In this document: piece by piece, positions 18,196 through 26,671 of the stretch | Layout: the number at the start of each line of letters is the position of its first letter | How positions within the stretch are numbered: the first letter of the stretch is position 1 | Assembly: GCA_902492935.1 (NCBI GenBank) | Contig: CABUNJ010000007.1 | Span: forward strand, 1-64,000 | From: an uncultured Collinsella sp. | GTDB taxonomy: Bacteria; Actinomycetota; Coriobacteriia; Coriobacteriales; Coriobacteriaceae | Length of the DNA: 64,000 nt | Direction of reading: 5' to 3' | Position numbers and translations under genes: made by a program | The notes under the pieces: generated by a model | Databases searched by the model: none | What the model was told of the DNA's origin: nothing | Seen by the model: only the letters and a program-made list of their open reading frames with translations

Positions 18196-19621
18196 TGCTT
18201 CCGATCCGCGCCAGCCGAATCGTACACGTCAGCCGGCGTCGCGCCCTGCCCAGCCTGGCCAGCGTCCGGCACAGCCGACGCAGCGCGCAGCTCAGGCTGC
18301 CGCGCGCCCGGTGCAGTCCTTCTCTCGTTCGGCCCAACCTGTTCAACGGACGGGTCAGCAGCCTTCTGCTCGTTCGGTTCAGCATTCGGCTTCTCACGCG
18401 GCTCAGCAGCCCACTGCTCGTACGGCCCAGCCTGCAGGCGGTACTCGCTTTAAGCAGCAGGCACCTACCCAGCGAACTCAGGCCCCTCAATCGCATTCGC
18501 ATCACACTCGCGGTTCGCATGGCGTTGCTCCGGCGACCCGCTCGATCTACAACACGCATGCTCGTCGCGGTGCTCAAAAGAAGAGTTCTCCGGTTCCCAT
18601 GATCATCGGCGTTGTGGTGGCGGTGCTCGCGCTTGTTGCGATCGCTTTCTTTGTCGTGCCGGCCGTCAAGGGCTTCTTTGCCGGTGGGGATACCAAGGTC
18701 ACGGCTGGTCAGCAGGTTACGGTGACCATTCCTGATGGTGCTTCGGGCGATACGATCGCCTCGATTCTCTCCGAGAACCATATCGTCGAGAATCCCAAGG
18801 ATTACTATGCGGCGGTGAAAAAGCTTAACGCCGATTTGTCGCTCAAGCCTGGTACCTATTCGTTCACCACACTCATGGACGCGACCAAGGTTGTTCAGCA
18901 GCTCATGGAAGGTCCCAACGCGGGCTCCAATGCGCTGACTATCCCTGAGGGCCTAACGGTCGATCAAGTCGCCGACCGTGTGGCCCAGGCCTACGACGGC
19001 ATCTCTAAGGAAGACTTCCTCAACCAGGCCAAGGCCTCCAACTACGTGGACGACTATAGCTTCCTTAAGGGCGCCGCCAACGACTCGCTCGAGGGTTTCT
19101 TGTTTCCCAAGACCTATTCGTTGGGTGATTCGCCGACGGCCGATGACGTGATTCGCGCTATGCTCGATCAGTTTAAGACCGAGTACAAGTCGCTTGACTT
19201 TGCGAGCTGCGAAGCCAAGATCAAGGAGCGCTACGGTGTGGAGATGTCCGACTACGACATCGTCAACTTGGCCTCTATCGTTGAGCGCGAGGGCCTCAAC
19301 GCCGATCAACGTGCGCATGTGGCCTCGGTCTTCTACAACCGCCTTGCCGGCAAGCTCGACGGTCTGCGCTATCTCAACAGCGATGCGACCATGATGTATG
19401 TCACCGGTGGCGAGGTTACCGCCGACGACCTGCAGAGCGATAGTCCGTATAACACCTATAAGCACGAGGGTCTGCCACCCACGCCCATCTGCTCTCCGTC
19501 GCTCGAGGCACTCAAGGCCACGCTTGAGCCGACCGACTCCGATGACCTGTATTTCTACATTACGCAGGACGAGGAGTACTTCTCGCAAACCTACGAAGAG
19601 CATCAACAGTCTTGGAATTAG
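18188..19621 (+). CDS. mltG: Endolytic transglycosylase MltG with long Gln/Ala-rich N-terminus
   Basis: MltG cuts nascent peptidoglycan strands at the outer face of the membrane. The 477-residue protein begins with about 135 cytosolic residues rich in Gln, Ala, Pro, Arg, Ser and Thr, probably disordered. A single membrane segment follows (about 137-160). The YceG-fold catalytic domain carries Glu 366 in SIVEREG, the family's catalytic acid. The end matches the usual DLYFYxxxxGxHxF-like segment only loosely (DLYFYITQDEEYFSQTYEEH). The GAGGAGG site lies 6 bases before the ATG at 18188. The N-terminal extension is much longer than in E. coli and may bind divisome or elongasome partners. Confidence 0.93.
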   Translation: MPSASDPRQPNRTRQPASRPAQPGQRPAQPTQRAAQAAARPVQSFSRSAQPVQRTGQQPSARSVQHSASHAAQQPTARTAQPAGGTRFKQQAPTQRTQAPQSHSHHTRGSHGVAPATRSIYNTHARRGAQKKSSPVPMIIGVVVAVLALVAIAFFVVPAVKGFFAGGDTKVTAGQQVTVTIPDGASGDTIASILSENHIVENPKDYYAAVKKLNADLSLKPGTYSFTTLMDATKVVQQLMEGPNAGSNALTIPEGLTVDQVADRVAQAYDGISKEDFLNQAKASNYVDDYSFLKGAANDSLEGFLFPKTYSLGDSPTADDVIRAMLDQFKTEYKSLDFASCEAKIKERYGVEMSDYDIVNLASIVEREGLNADQRAHVASVFYNRLAGKLDGLRYLNSDATMMYVTGGEVTADDLQSDSPYNTYKHEGLPPTPICSPSLEALKATLEPTDSDDLYFYITQDEEYFSQTYEEHQQSWN

Positions 19622-19622
19622 C

Positions 19623-20120
19623 ATGAGGATTTTTAGCCCCAAACGATACGTTGCCTCGGTCGATCGCATCGACCTTGATACCCTGTGGGCCGACGGCAAA
19701 CGCGCCATTCTTCTCGATCGCGATAACACCCTGGTACCGCGCGACACCGAGCAGGTTCCCACCGCGGTTTCCGCTTGGCTCGACGCCGCCCGCGCCAAAG
19801 GCTTTAAGCTGTGCATGGTGTCCAACAACTGGCATCGCGACCAGGTCATGAGCTCTGCACGCGAGCTGGGACTCGAGGCTATCAGCCACGCCATGAAGCC
19901 GGCGCCGTTTGCCCTTAAGGCGGGTCTTAAGCGCCTCGGCGCCACAGCCGACGAGGCGGTGCTGATCGGTGATCAGCTCTACACGGACGTGTGGAGCGGC
20001 AACTTCGCCGGCGTCGATACCATCCTGGTAAAGCCGCAAGCGACGCAGGACCTGTGGTATACGCAGATCTTCCGTATCTTCGAGCGCCGGGCCCTACGCG
20101 ACCTTCCCTGCGAGGAATAG
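19623..20120 (+). CDS. YqeG-family HAD phosphatase
   Basis: The 165-residue protein has the short HAD fold of the YqeG IIIA family. The nucleophile motif is DRDNTLVPRD, and the later motifs are KPAPFALKAGLKRLG and IGDQLYTDVWSGN. The substrate is unknown; mitochondrial relatives dephosphorylate phosphatidylglycerophosphate (PTPMT-like Gep4), which makes a lipid role possible. The ATG lies one base after the mltG stop without a strong ribosome binding site, which suggests translational coupling. aroK follows after 8 bases. Confidence 0.85.
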   Translation: MRIFSPKRYVASVDRIDLDTLWADGKRAILLDRDNTLVPRDTEQVPTAVSAWLDAARAKGFKLCMVSNNWHRDQVMSSARELGLEAISHAMKPAPFALKAGLKRLGATADEAVLIGDQLYTDVWSGNFAGVDTILVKPQATQDLWYTQIFRIFERRALRDLPCEE

Positions 20121-20128
20121 GTCTCGCT

Positions 20129-20662
20129 ATGTCCCAGCACATCAAACACGGCTGCGACCATATCTTCTTTATCGGCTTTTTGGGCGCGGGCAAATCGACG
20201 CTCGCGCGCAACGTCGGCACTATGTTCAAGCGGCGTTTTATCGATACCGACCGTCTGGTCGTGCGCCGTTGCGGCAAGTCGGTAACCGAGATTTTTAAGA
20301 CCGAGGGCGAGGATCGTTTTCGCGAGCTCGAGACCTCGGCGCTCCGTTCGCTCCAAAGCGAGCGCAGCCTGTTGGTTTCGTGCGGGGGCGGTATCGTCGA
20401 AACGCCGGTGAATATTGAGCTGATGCACGAAATGGGTACGTGCGTGTACCTCGAGGGCGACTTCGAGGATTCGATTCGCCAGATTCGTCGGTCCGACACG
20501 CGCCCCGATTTCCGCTCTCCCGAGCATGCCGCGCGCCTGTTTGAGCATCGCCGTCCGCTATATCGCCAGGCCGCCGATCTTACCCTTGATATTCGCAACA
20601 AGTCCTTCGAGGACGTTTCCTACCTTTGTGCCGAGATGCTTTTGGAGCGTGGGCTGCTATGA
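20129..20662 (+). CDS. aroK: Shikimate kinase
   Basis: AroK phosphorylates shikimate at the 3-hydroxyl in the chorismate pathway. The 177-residue protein has the P-loop GFLGAGKST, the DTDRLV substrate-binding Asp, a FRELE segment and the CGGGIV loop, all expected for shikimate kinase. The start at 20129 is inferred from family length; the upstream site is weak and coupling to yqeG is likely. Its last four bases overlap the next gene (ATGA). Confidence 0.92.
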   Translation: MSQHIKHGCDHIFFIGFLGAGKSTLARNVGTMFKRRFIDTDRLVVRRCGKSVTEIFKTEGEDRFRELETSALRSLQSERSLLVSCGGGIVETPVNIELMHEMGTCVYLEGDFEDSIRQIRRSDTRPDFRSPEHAARLFEHRRPLYRQAADLTLDIRNKSFEDVSYLCAEMLLERGLL

Positions 20663-21768
20663 TTCGCCGTCAACTGATCAATTTCCAAAACCGCAGCGTC
20701 GATGTCCGTGTCGGATTGGGCGCGTTCGATGAGCTGTCGCGCATGTTTGCCTCGGCCGTTGGCAAGCCTAAGCGCGCGATGGTTGTCTGGAACAGCGCTG
20801 TTTCCGACTGCTTTGGCGAGATCGTTGAGCACGCTCTGGTCGATGCCGGCTTTGCCGTGTCGCCGCTCGTCCTCGAGGTTTCGCCTGCCGGTGCTACGCT
20901 GGCCGATGCCGATGCTATCTTTGGCGCCCTGTCTGCCAACGGCGTTACCTGCGACGATCTGGTTGTCGCTGTTGGCGATGCCGCAACCTGTTCGGTTGTT
21001 GGCTGGTGCGCCAACCAGTGGTGTGGCCGAACCGAGTGCGCGCTGCTGCCGACGACCTTCGACGCCATGCTCACAGTCGCGACGACCATGAAGCCGCTCG
21101 TCGCCTCGTTGGCCAATGCGCTTCCCGCTATCGCGTTCCGTCCCGAACCGGGCTTGGTTGTGTGTGACCTCGACTTTGTTCGCGAGGCGGAACCCGAGGA
21201 CCTCAAGCTCGGCTATGCGCTACTTGTTGGCACCATGCTTTCGAGCAGCAAGTCCCGCTGGAATCAGTTTACTGAGACCGTCCCCGAGATTCTCGCTGGC
21301 GAGGAGGTCGCACTCGTCAATGCCGTTCAATGGTCTCAGACTGCCCGCAAGGACGTGCTGACGGCCACGAACCCGAGCGCTCGCCATGCGCTCGATTTTG
21401 GCAAGACGGGGGAGCGCACCCTGTGCGCTTGCTTGGGCGATGCCGCTTCGCAGGTCCCTGCCTACCAGCTGTTGTCCGAGGGCATGCGCTTTGAGGCGCG
21501 CCTAGCACACGATGCCTGCGACTTCGATATCGACTATGTGTTTGATCTCGATGACTGCCTGGAGGACTTTGGCATCGAGGAGCTTGCCTTCGACTTGGAG
21601 CCTGCCGCATATATCGAGGAGTTCCGCAGACAGCAGTTTGTCCGCTCGAACCGCAGCATGCTGCCGCTGCCCGCGGCGCTCGGCGCCATTCGCCTAACGA
21701 ACGTTGAGGACGAGGTTCTCGAGCGCCATGCTCACGCCTACTTGGCTTCTCGTAAAGAACTTCTCTAA
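20659..21768 (+). CDS. AroB-like protein lacking the dehydroquinate synthase active site
   Basis: Position, length (369 aa) and overall pattern are those of 3-dehydroquinate synthase, which normally follows aroK. The key motifs, however, are eroded. The NAD-binding GGGxxxDLAGF is replaced by VAVGDAATCSVVG. The SxGGKTAVN lysine region after PTT is replaced by PTTFDAMLTVATTMKP. The FGHTxGHAIE zinc-histidine motif reads LDFGKTGERTLCACLG. The metal-binding Glu region (GxAExxKY) reads LKLGYALLVGT. The reading frame is intact and GC-normal, so it is maintained. I infer a pseudoenzyme with a structural or regulatory role, or a radically changed activity. True DHQ synthesis would then need another gene. 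Confidence 0.75.
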   Translation: MIRRQLINFQNRSVDVRVGLGAFDELSRMFASAVGKPKRAMVVWNSAVSDCFGEIVEHALVDAGFAVSPLVLEVSPAGATLADADAIFGALSANGVTCDDLVVAVGDAATCSVVGWCANQWCGRTECALLPTTFDAMLTVATTMKPLVASLANALPAIAFRPEPGLVVCDLDFVREAEPEDLKLGYALLVGTMLSSSKSRWNQFTETVPEILAGEEVALVNAVQWSQTARKDVLTATNPSARHALDFGKTGERTLCACLGDAASQVPAYQLLSEGMRFEARLAHDACDFDIDYVFDLDDCLEDFGIEELAFDLEPAAYIEEFRRQQFVRSNRSMLPLPAALGAIRLTNVEDEVLERHAHAYLASRKELL

Positions 21769-21900
21769 GATTTATTGACTTCCATCGTCTTTCGTATCAT
21801 GTTGAGGGGCGGGTTTTCAATCGGTTGCGGATCGCATGCGATTACGTCGTTCGGTTGAGACCCGTCCCGTCTATATTGAGACAACAAGAAAGGAATCTGC

Positions 21901-23031
21901 ATGTCTGAGTTTGCTGCCGGTCCTGCCGGTCGTATCGAGCGTGTCCGTGCCCTGATGGTCGAGCGTGGCTACGACGCCATCGTGGTGCGCGACGAGGCCA
22001 ACCTTCGTTGGCTTACGGGCGTGAAGGGCGTCTTCGACTACACCTTCGAGTTCCCGCACGCTGCGTTTATTACGGCCGACCAGTGCCTGTTCCACACCGA
22101 CTCGCGCTACCTCAACAGCTTTGAGGAGAACACGCCCGCCGGCAGCCCTTGGGTCTACGACATGGACGAGGGTACCATCCCCGGTTGGGTCGCCGGCAAG
22201 ATCGCGGCCAACAAGTGCCGCGTCTGTGCTGTCGAGGACGATATGCAGATTAATTTTTACCAGGGCATTCAGCGCGGCCTGGAGGACCGATCCGTCGCCT
22301 GCATGCTGCCGCTGATGCACGACGACATCCGCAAGATGCGCGCCATCAAGGATGCCGAGGAGATCGAGCTCATGCGCCACGCACAGTCGATCACCGACGC
22401 CGCCTTCCAGCACATGCTCGGCTTTATTAAACCCGGTATGACCGAGAAGCAGGTGCGCAACGAGCTCGAGAACTTTATGTTCGCCAACGGTGCCGACAGC
22501 CTGGCCTTCGGTTCCATCGTCGCTAGCGGCCCCAACACCGCCAACCCGCATGCCGTGCCGAGCGACCGCGTGATCGAGAAGGGCGATTTCGTTCTCATGG
22601 ATTATGGCGCGGGCTACTGTGATTACCGCTCCGACATGACGCGCACCGTCGTGATGGGCGAGCCTACCCTGGAGCAGCTCGACCTGTACGCGCTCGTGCG
22701 CCGCACGCACGAGGAATGCGTCGCCGCAATCCATCCGGGCGTCGAGGGCAACGACATCTTCAAGCTCTCCAAGAAGATCATCGGCGATGCCGGCTATGGC
22801 GATTACTACAACCATGGCCTGGGCCACGGCGTCGGTATCGACATCCATGAGCTGCCCAACTTCAACCGCAGCAAGAATATCATCGAGGTCGGCTCGGTTA
22901 TCACCATGGAGCCCGGCGTGTACCTGCCCGGCGTGGGCGGCGTGCGTCTGGAGGACTACGGCGTGGTCACCGAGAACGGCTACGAGCCCTTCACCAAGAC
23001 GCCGCATGACCTTCACGTCATCGATTGCTAG
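21901..23031 (+). CDS. pepQ: Xaa-Pro aminopeptidase / dipeptidase (M24)
   Basis: The 376-residue protein has a creatinase-like N-terminal domain (1-~135) and a pita-bread metallopeptidase domain. The five metal ligands of M24 prolidases are visible: Asp in MDYGAGYCDYRSDMTRT (two), His in GLGHGVGIDIHE, Glu in TMEPGVY and Glu in VRLEDYG. It releases N-terminal residues next to proline in the cytosol. The AAGAAAGGA site precedes the ATG. It stands as its own transcript, preceded by a 130-base gap that contains a TTGACT box near 21776, and followed by a terminator. The X-Pro dipeptidase versus aminopeptidase split cannot be fixed from sequence alone. Confidence 0.9.
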   Translation: MSEFAAGPAGRIERVRALMVERGYDAIVVRDEANLRWLTGVKGVFDYTFEFPHAAFITADQCLFHTDSRYLNSFEENTPAGSPWVYDMDEGTIPGWVAGKIAANKCRVCAVEDDMQINFYQGIQRGLEDRSVACMLPLMHDDIRKMRAIKDAEEIELMRHAQSITDAAFQHMLGFIKPGMTEKQVRNELENFMFANGADSLAFGSIVASGPNTANPHAVPSDRVIEKGDFVLMDYGAGYCDYRSDMTRTVVMGEPTLEQLDLYALVRRTHEECVAAIHPGVEGNDIFKLSKKIIGDAGYGDYYNHGLGHGVGIDIHELPNFNRSKNIIEVGSVITMEPGVYLPGVGGVRLEDYGVVTENGYEPFTKTPHDLHVIDC

Positions 23032-23056
23032 TCTACTTCGGTAGATAGTTTGGGGC

Positions 23057-23097
23057 GGGACGTCCGGATTGATTCGGACGCCCTGCGTTCTCTTTTT
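23057..23097 (+). terminator. Terminator after pepQ
   Basis: An inverted repeat at 23057-23066 and 23075-23083 forms a stem with one unpaired base, and a T-rich stretch follows at 23090-23097. Confidence 0.75.
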
Positions 23098-23128
23098 ATG
23101 CGCTCGCCGCAGGCGCCGTCTGCAAGTG

Positions 23129-23134
23129 TATAAT
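23129..23134 (+). promoter_or_regulatory. Consensus -10 box upstream of efp
   Basis: A perfect TATAAT lies 58 bases before the efp start. No convincing -35 box is seen at 17 +/- 1 bases, so the assignment rests on the -10 only. Confidence 0.45.
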
Positions 23135-23191
23135 TTCTGTCGTATGTAATTTGGACGCTTGTGCGTTCTGCCCATAACAAGAAAGGTCGCT

Positions 23192-23755
23192 ATGCCTACC
23201 ATTTCCACCGCCGACTTCAAGAACGGTCTCGGTCTCCGCATCAAGGACAAGGTCTACACCATCGTCGAGTTCCAGCATGTCAAGCCGGGCAAGGGCGGCG
23301 CGTTTGTGCGCTACAAGACCCGCGACATCAAGAGCGGCCGCGTCGTCGAGAACACCTGCAACGCCGGCACCAAGTTCGAGAGCGTCATGCTCACCACCCG
23401 TGAGTTCCAGTACCTCTACAACGATGGTACCGACTACATCTTCATGGACAACGAGTCCTATGAGCAGGTTCCCGTTCCCGAGGACATGGTGGGCGAGAAC
23501 TCCAAGTGGCTGCGCGAGAACGACGTCTGCCAGCTGCTCTTCGCCGACGATGAGCTCATGGGCGTGACCCCGCCGATGTTCATCGAGACCACCATCGTCC
23601 AAACCGACCCGGGCTTTAAGGGCGACACCGTCCAGGGTTCCACCAAGCCGGCCACGATCGACACCGGCGCTGTCATCCAGGTCCCCATGTACCTCAACGA
23701 GGGCGAGGTCATCAAGGTTGACACCCGCGACGGCAAGTTCGTCTCCCGCGTCTAG
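23192..23755 (+). CDS. efp: Elongation factor P
   Basis: EF-P relieves ribosome stalling at polyproline stretches. The 187-residue, three-domain protein has the tip loop VKPGKGGAF with Lys 34, the residue that is modified in many bacteria. The three OB/KOW-like domains are complete and the protein ends in the expected DGKFVSRV. The start has an AAGAAAGG site. An Asp23 gene follows 24 bases later, so the two may share a transcript. No modification enzyme (EpmA, EarP, YmfI) is in the window. Confidence 0.97.
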   Translation: MPTISTADFKNGLGLRIKDKVYTIVEFQHVKPGKGGAFVRYKTRDIKSGRVVENTCNAGTKFESVMLTTREFQYLYNDGTDYIFMDNESYEQVPVPEDMVGENSKWLRENDVCQLLFADDELMGVTPPMFIETTIVQTDPGFKGDTVQGSTKPATIDTGAVIQVPMYLNEGEVIKVDTRDGKFVSRV

Positions 23756-23779
23756 CAACCAACTCTTCTAGGAGGACTC

Positions 23780-24142
23780 ATGCCCCAGGAAATCAAGATT
23801 GACGGCATCGGCATTTCGCCCGATGTTCTGACCGCCATCGTCTCGCGCGCCGTGTCCGATGTCGAGGGCATCGCCTCCGTTGGCGTCAAGGACCTTGCCA
23901 CCAACCTTGTCTCCATGATGCTCTCGTCCAAGGCCCCGGCTTCCGAGCCGGCGGTCGAGGCCGAGGTCGTCGGCGACAAGCTCGCACTCACCGTGCGTGT
24001 CGTGGTGTTCTTTGGCTATCCGTTCAAGAAACTCGCCGAGGCCGTTCGCGCCGCCGTGGTCGCCGCCATCGATGCCCAGGTGGGCGTCGAGGTCGAGCGC
24101 GTTGACGTTTGCATCGACGGCCTCGTTTTCCCCAAGGAGTAA
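23780..24142 (+). CDS. Asp23/Gls24 family envelope stress protein
   Basis: The 120-residue protein matches the Asp23/Gls24 (YloU/YqhY) family. It begins with IKIDGIGISPDVLTAIVSRA and shows the conserved GIASVGVKDLA segment and a C-terminal VDVCIDGLVF strand. Members associate with the membrane or with acetyl-CoA carboxylase control and often sit beside nusB, as here. The ribosome binding site is AGGAGG. nusB starts three bases after its stop. The precise role is unknown. Confidence 0.88.
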   Translation: MPQEIKIDGIGISPDVLTAIVSRAVSDVEGIASVGVKDLATNLVSMMLSSKAPASEPAVEAEVVGDKLALTVRVVVFFGYPFKKLAEAVRAAVVAAIDAQVGVEVERVDVCIDGLVFPKE

Positions 24143-24145
24143 CCT

Positions 24146-24733
24146 TTGAGCCTTAAGGTTTATCGCGGGCGCACGCTTGCCCGCAGTCAGGCGCTGCAGC
24201 TGCTGTTCCAGGCCGAGGCCACGGACAGCCCGCTCGAGCGCGTCCTCGAGGGCGATTTCCTGATCTCGAAGGGTCCCCTCGACCCCTATGCGCTGGAGCT
24301 GTGTCGCGGTGCCTACGAGCATATCGACCGCATCGACTGCGCTCTGCGCTCCGTTGCCAAGAACTGGGATCTTATGCGCATGCCCGGCGCCGACCGCAAC
24401 CTGCTGCGTATCGCCGTTTATGAGATGCGTTTCCTCACCGACGAGGAGGTCTCGGACGCCATCGTGATCAACGAGGCCGTCGAGCTTGCTAAGGCCTATG
24501 GCACCGACCAGTCCGCGTCGTTCGTCAACGGCGTGCTGGGTAAGATTGCTCGCAGCGAGGAGCTGCCGGGCGAGGACCTATACCAAGAGCTGTTGGCCGA
24601 AGATCGCGCTCGCGAGGAGGCACAGGCTGCCGAGGCTGCCGCAAAGGTTGCAGCTGCTCAGGCCGAGGCTGGCGTGCTGGCCGAGGGCGCGGACGCTGCT
24701 GAGGCCGTCGAGGCCGACTCCGTCGAGGAGTAG
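24146..24733 (+). CDS. nusB: Transcription antitermination factor NusB with Ala/Glu tail
   Basis: NusB binds boxA RNA with NusE/S10 and supports rRNA antitermination. The 195-residue protein has the helical NusB core (about 1-145), including ARSQALQLLFQ, RNLLRIAVYEM and the NEAVELAKAYG...FVNGVLGKI end. An extra tail of about 50 residues rich in Ala and Glu follows, absent from E. coli NusB. It starts at TTG with an AAGGAG site 7 bases away. Confidence 0.93.
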   Translation: MSLKVYRGRTLARSQALQLLFQAEATDSPLERVLEGDFLISKGPLDPYALELCRGAYEHIDRIDCALRSVAKNWDLMRMPGADRNLLRIAVYEMRFLTDEEVSDAIVINEAVELAKAYGTDQSASFVNGVLGKIARSEELPGEDLYQELLAEDRAREEAQAAEAAAKVAAAQAEAGVLAEGADAAEAVEADSVEE

Positions 24734-24735
24734 TC

Positions 24736-24975
24736 ATGCCAGAGGGTTCTGTCCGTAACTTTGATGAGATCTCGGACCGTCTGGATCAGATCATCGCTAC
24801 CGTTCGCTCCAAGGATACCTCCTTGGAGCGTTCACTCGATCTGTTTGACGAAGCGATTGAGTTGGGCTCCCGCGCGGTCGATATGGTCGACAAGTTTGAG
24901 TTGACGCCGCGAGAGGCCGACAAGCTCGAGCAGGAATACGATGAGGATGCGGCAAACGAATCCCAGGTTAGCTAG
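24736..24975 (+). CDS. xseB: Exodeoxyribonuclease VII small subunit
   Basis: The 79-residue helical protein fits XseB: FDEISDRLDQIIATVRSKD, then SLERSLDLFDEAIELG, then a short helix ending in an acidic tail. XseB pairs with XseA to degrade single-stranded DNA. The large subunit gene usually lies just upstream; here nusB does, and no xseA is in the window. The start is two bases after the nusB stop, so it is part of the Asp23-nusB unit. Confidence 0.88.
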   Translation: MPEGSVRNFDEISDRLDQIIATVRSKDTSLERSLDLFDEAIELGSRAVDMVDKFELTPREADKLEQEYDEDAANESQVS

Positions 24976-25010
24976 GCCGCATCTCCGGATACGAATGGTT
25001 GATGGCATTC

Positions 25011-25814
25011 ATGAAACGCGTGCGTCTCGATGACGAACTGATTTCACAGGGCATCTGCGCCGATCGCGCGGATGCCCTTCGCACTCTTATGGCCGGCTTG
25101 GTCTCGAGTGGCGGCGAGCGTTTGACTTCGCCGGGCCTTAAGGTGATCCCGGGCCTGCCGCTGCACGTGAAGGGACGCATTCCCTATGTTGGCCGCGGCG
25201 GTCTTAAGCTCGAAGGCGCGCTTGATGCGTTTGGTATCAATCCGACGGGCCTTGCCTGTCTGGATGTGGGCTGCTCTACCGGCGGCTTTACCGATTGCCT
25301 GCTCAAGCGCGGAGCTGCGACCGTTGTCTCGGTGGACGTGGGCCGTGCCCAGTTCGACTGGTCGCTGCGCCAAGACGATCGTGTGACGCTCCACGAGCGC
25401 ACGAATGTGACGCAGTTGCCCGAGCTCGGCTACGGCGGTGCTATCGATCTGTCCGTGTGCGATGTGTCGTTTACGAGTATCGCGAATGTCATCGACGCCG
25501 TGCTGGCGTGCCTGAAGCCTTCGGGTTCGTTTTGCACGCTCGTAAAGCCGCAGTTTGAGGCTCCGGCGGCGCTGGTGGGCGAGGGTGGCATTGTGACCGA
25601 TCCCGCCGTGCGCCGCGATACACTCGTTGCGGCAGTTGAACTCTTTGCCTCCAAGGGGCTGTTCCCGGTCGATGTGTGCGTGTCGCCCATTCATGGTGCC
25701 AAGGGCAACGTTGAGTTTTTCCTGTACGGCACGAGATTTGCCCCCGGTGAACGTACCGACGATGAGCTGCAATCCCAGGTATCGGTTTTGAGCGAGAAAG
25801 CTGCAACGCTATGA
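25011..25814 (+). CDS. tlyA: TlyA-family rRNA 2'-O-methyltransferase
   Basis: The protein (267 aa from this start) has an N-terminal S4 domain (MKRVRLDDELISQG to about residue 65) and an FtsJ-like SAM domain with LDVGCSTGGFTDCLL, then the VKPQFE segment and the GAKGNVEFF end. Members 2'-O-methylate 16S and/or 23S rRNA cytidines and affect capreomycin sensitivity in mycobacteria. The start at 25011 gives the usual MKRxRLD opening; in-frame starts at 24999 and 25002 are possible. It overlaps nadK by four bases. Confidence 0.92.
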   Translation: MKRVRLDDELISQGICADRADALRTLMAGLVSSGGERLTSPGLKVIPGLPLHVKGRIPYVGRGGLKLEGALDAFGINPTGLACLDVGCSTGGFTDCLLKRGAATVVSVDVGRAQFDWSLRQDDRVTLHERTNVTQLPELGYGGAIDLSVCDVSFTSIANVIDAVLACLKPSGSFCTLVKPQFEAPAALVGEGGIVTDPAVRRDTLVAAVELFASKGLFPVDVCVSPIHGAKGNVEFFLYGTRFAPGERTDDELQSQVSVLSEKAATL

Positions 25815-26671
25815 AGGTCTTTCTGGTTCCCAATTACTACAAGCAAGAGGCGGTCGAGAGCGGCCTGATGCTCGAGCTTTGGCTGACGCGCCAGGGCTAT
25901 GAGGTCGCATGGGCTGCCGACCAGCGATCGAAGATTCAAAGCACGCCTGATATTGATGGCTCCGATCTGGTCATTACGCTCGGCGGCGACGGTACGTTGC
26001 TGCGCGCTGCCCGCATCCTCAACCATCGCGAGATTCCTATCCTCGGTCTTTCCTATGGTCACCTGGGCTTTTTAACTGCTGCGAGTCCAGAGGAGCGCGA
26101 CATTCTGCAGGTCGTGAGCGACGCCCTGTCCGGTGAGCTGCACGTGAGCCGTCGCGCCACCATCGCCGCGGATATCGTGTCCGTGCGCGACGATGGCACG
26201 AAGGATGTCGTGCGCACGTTCGCCCTCAACGACATGGCACTCACACGCGGCCCCCTGTCCGATATGGTCGAGTTTGACATCACGGTGTCCGGCCATCATA
26301 TCGATCGCCTGCGCGGTGACGGTGTTGTCGTTTCGACAGCGACCGGCTCCACCGGCTATGCGCTTTCCGCCGGTGGCCCCATCGTGAGCCCCGATTACAC
26401 GGGCATGGTCTGCGTGCCCATTGCGCCGCACACCATTCAGGCCCGTGCCTTCTTGACTTCGCCGAGTGATGTCGTCGAAATCTTTATGTCTGATGACCGT
26501 CCGAGCGTTCCGGCGATCGCTATCGATGGACAGTTTATTACCTGCGACGGCACGGTCGAGAGCGTGGCGGTGCGCCGCGGGCCCGGAGATGTGCTGCTGC
26601 TCGATTACGGCCCCGAGAGCTTCTATAACTCGGTGAGCCGCGTATTCTACGGAGTCCGTCATGATCGATGA
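25811..26671 (+). CDS. nadK: NAD kinase
   Basis: NadK phosphorylates NAD to NADP. The 286-residue protein shows the GGDGT motif (TLGGDGTLLRAA), the NDMALTRGPL motif, and the glycine-rich STATGSTGYALSAGGPI motif of the family. The ATGA overlap with tlyA and the 11-base overlap with recN place it in the common tlyA-nadK-recN operon. Confidence 0.96.
   Translation: MKVFLVPNYYKQEAVESGLMLELWLTRQGYEVAWAADQRSKIQSTPDIDGSDLVITLGGDGTLLRAARILNHREIPILGLSYGHLGFLTAASPEERDILQVVSDALSGELHVSRRATIAADIVSVRDDGTKDVVRTFALNDMALTRGPLSDMVEFDITVSGHHIDRLRGDGVVVSTATGSTGYALSAGGPIVSPDYTGMVCVPIAPHTIQARAFLTSPSDVVEIFMSDDRPSVPAIAIDGQFITCDGTVESVAVRRGPGDVLLLDYGPESFYNSVSRVFYGVRHDR

Noticed and set aside
24736..24975. Idea that xseB is a stray fragment because xseA is missing beside it
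   Set aside because: The small subunit is full length with normal start and spacing; xseA can be elsewhere in the genome.
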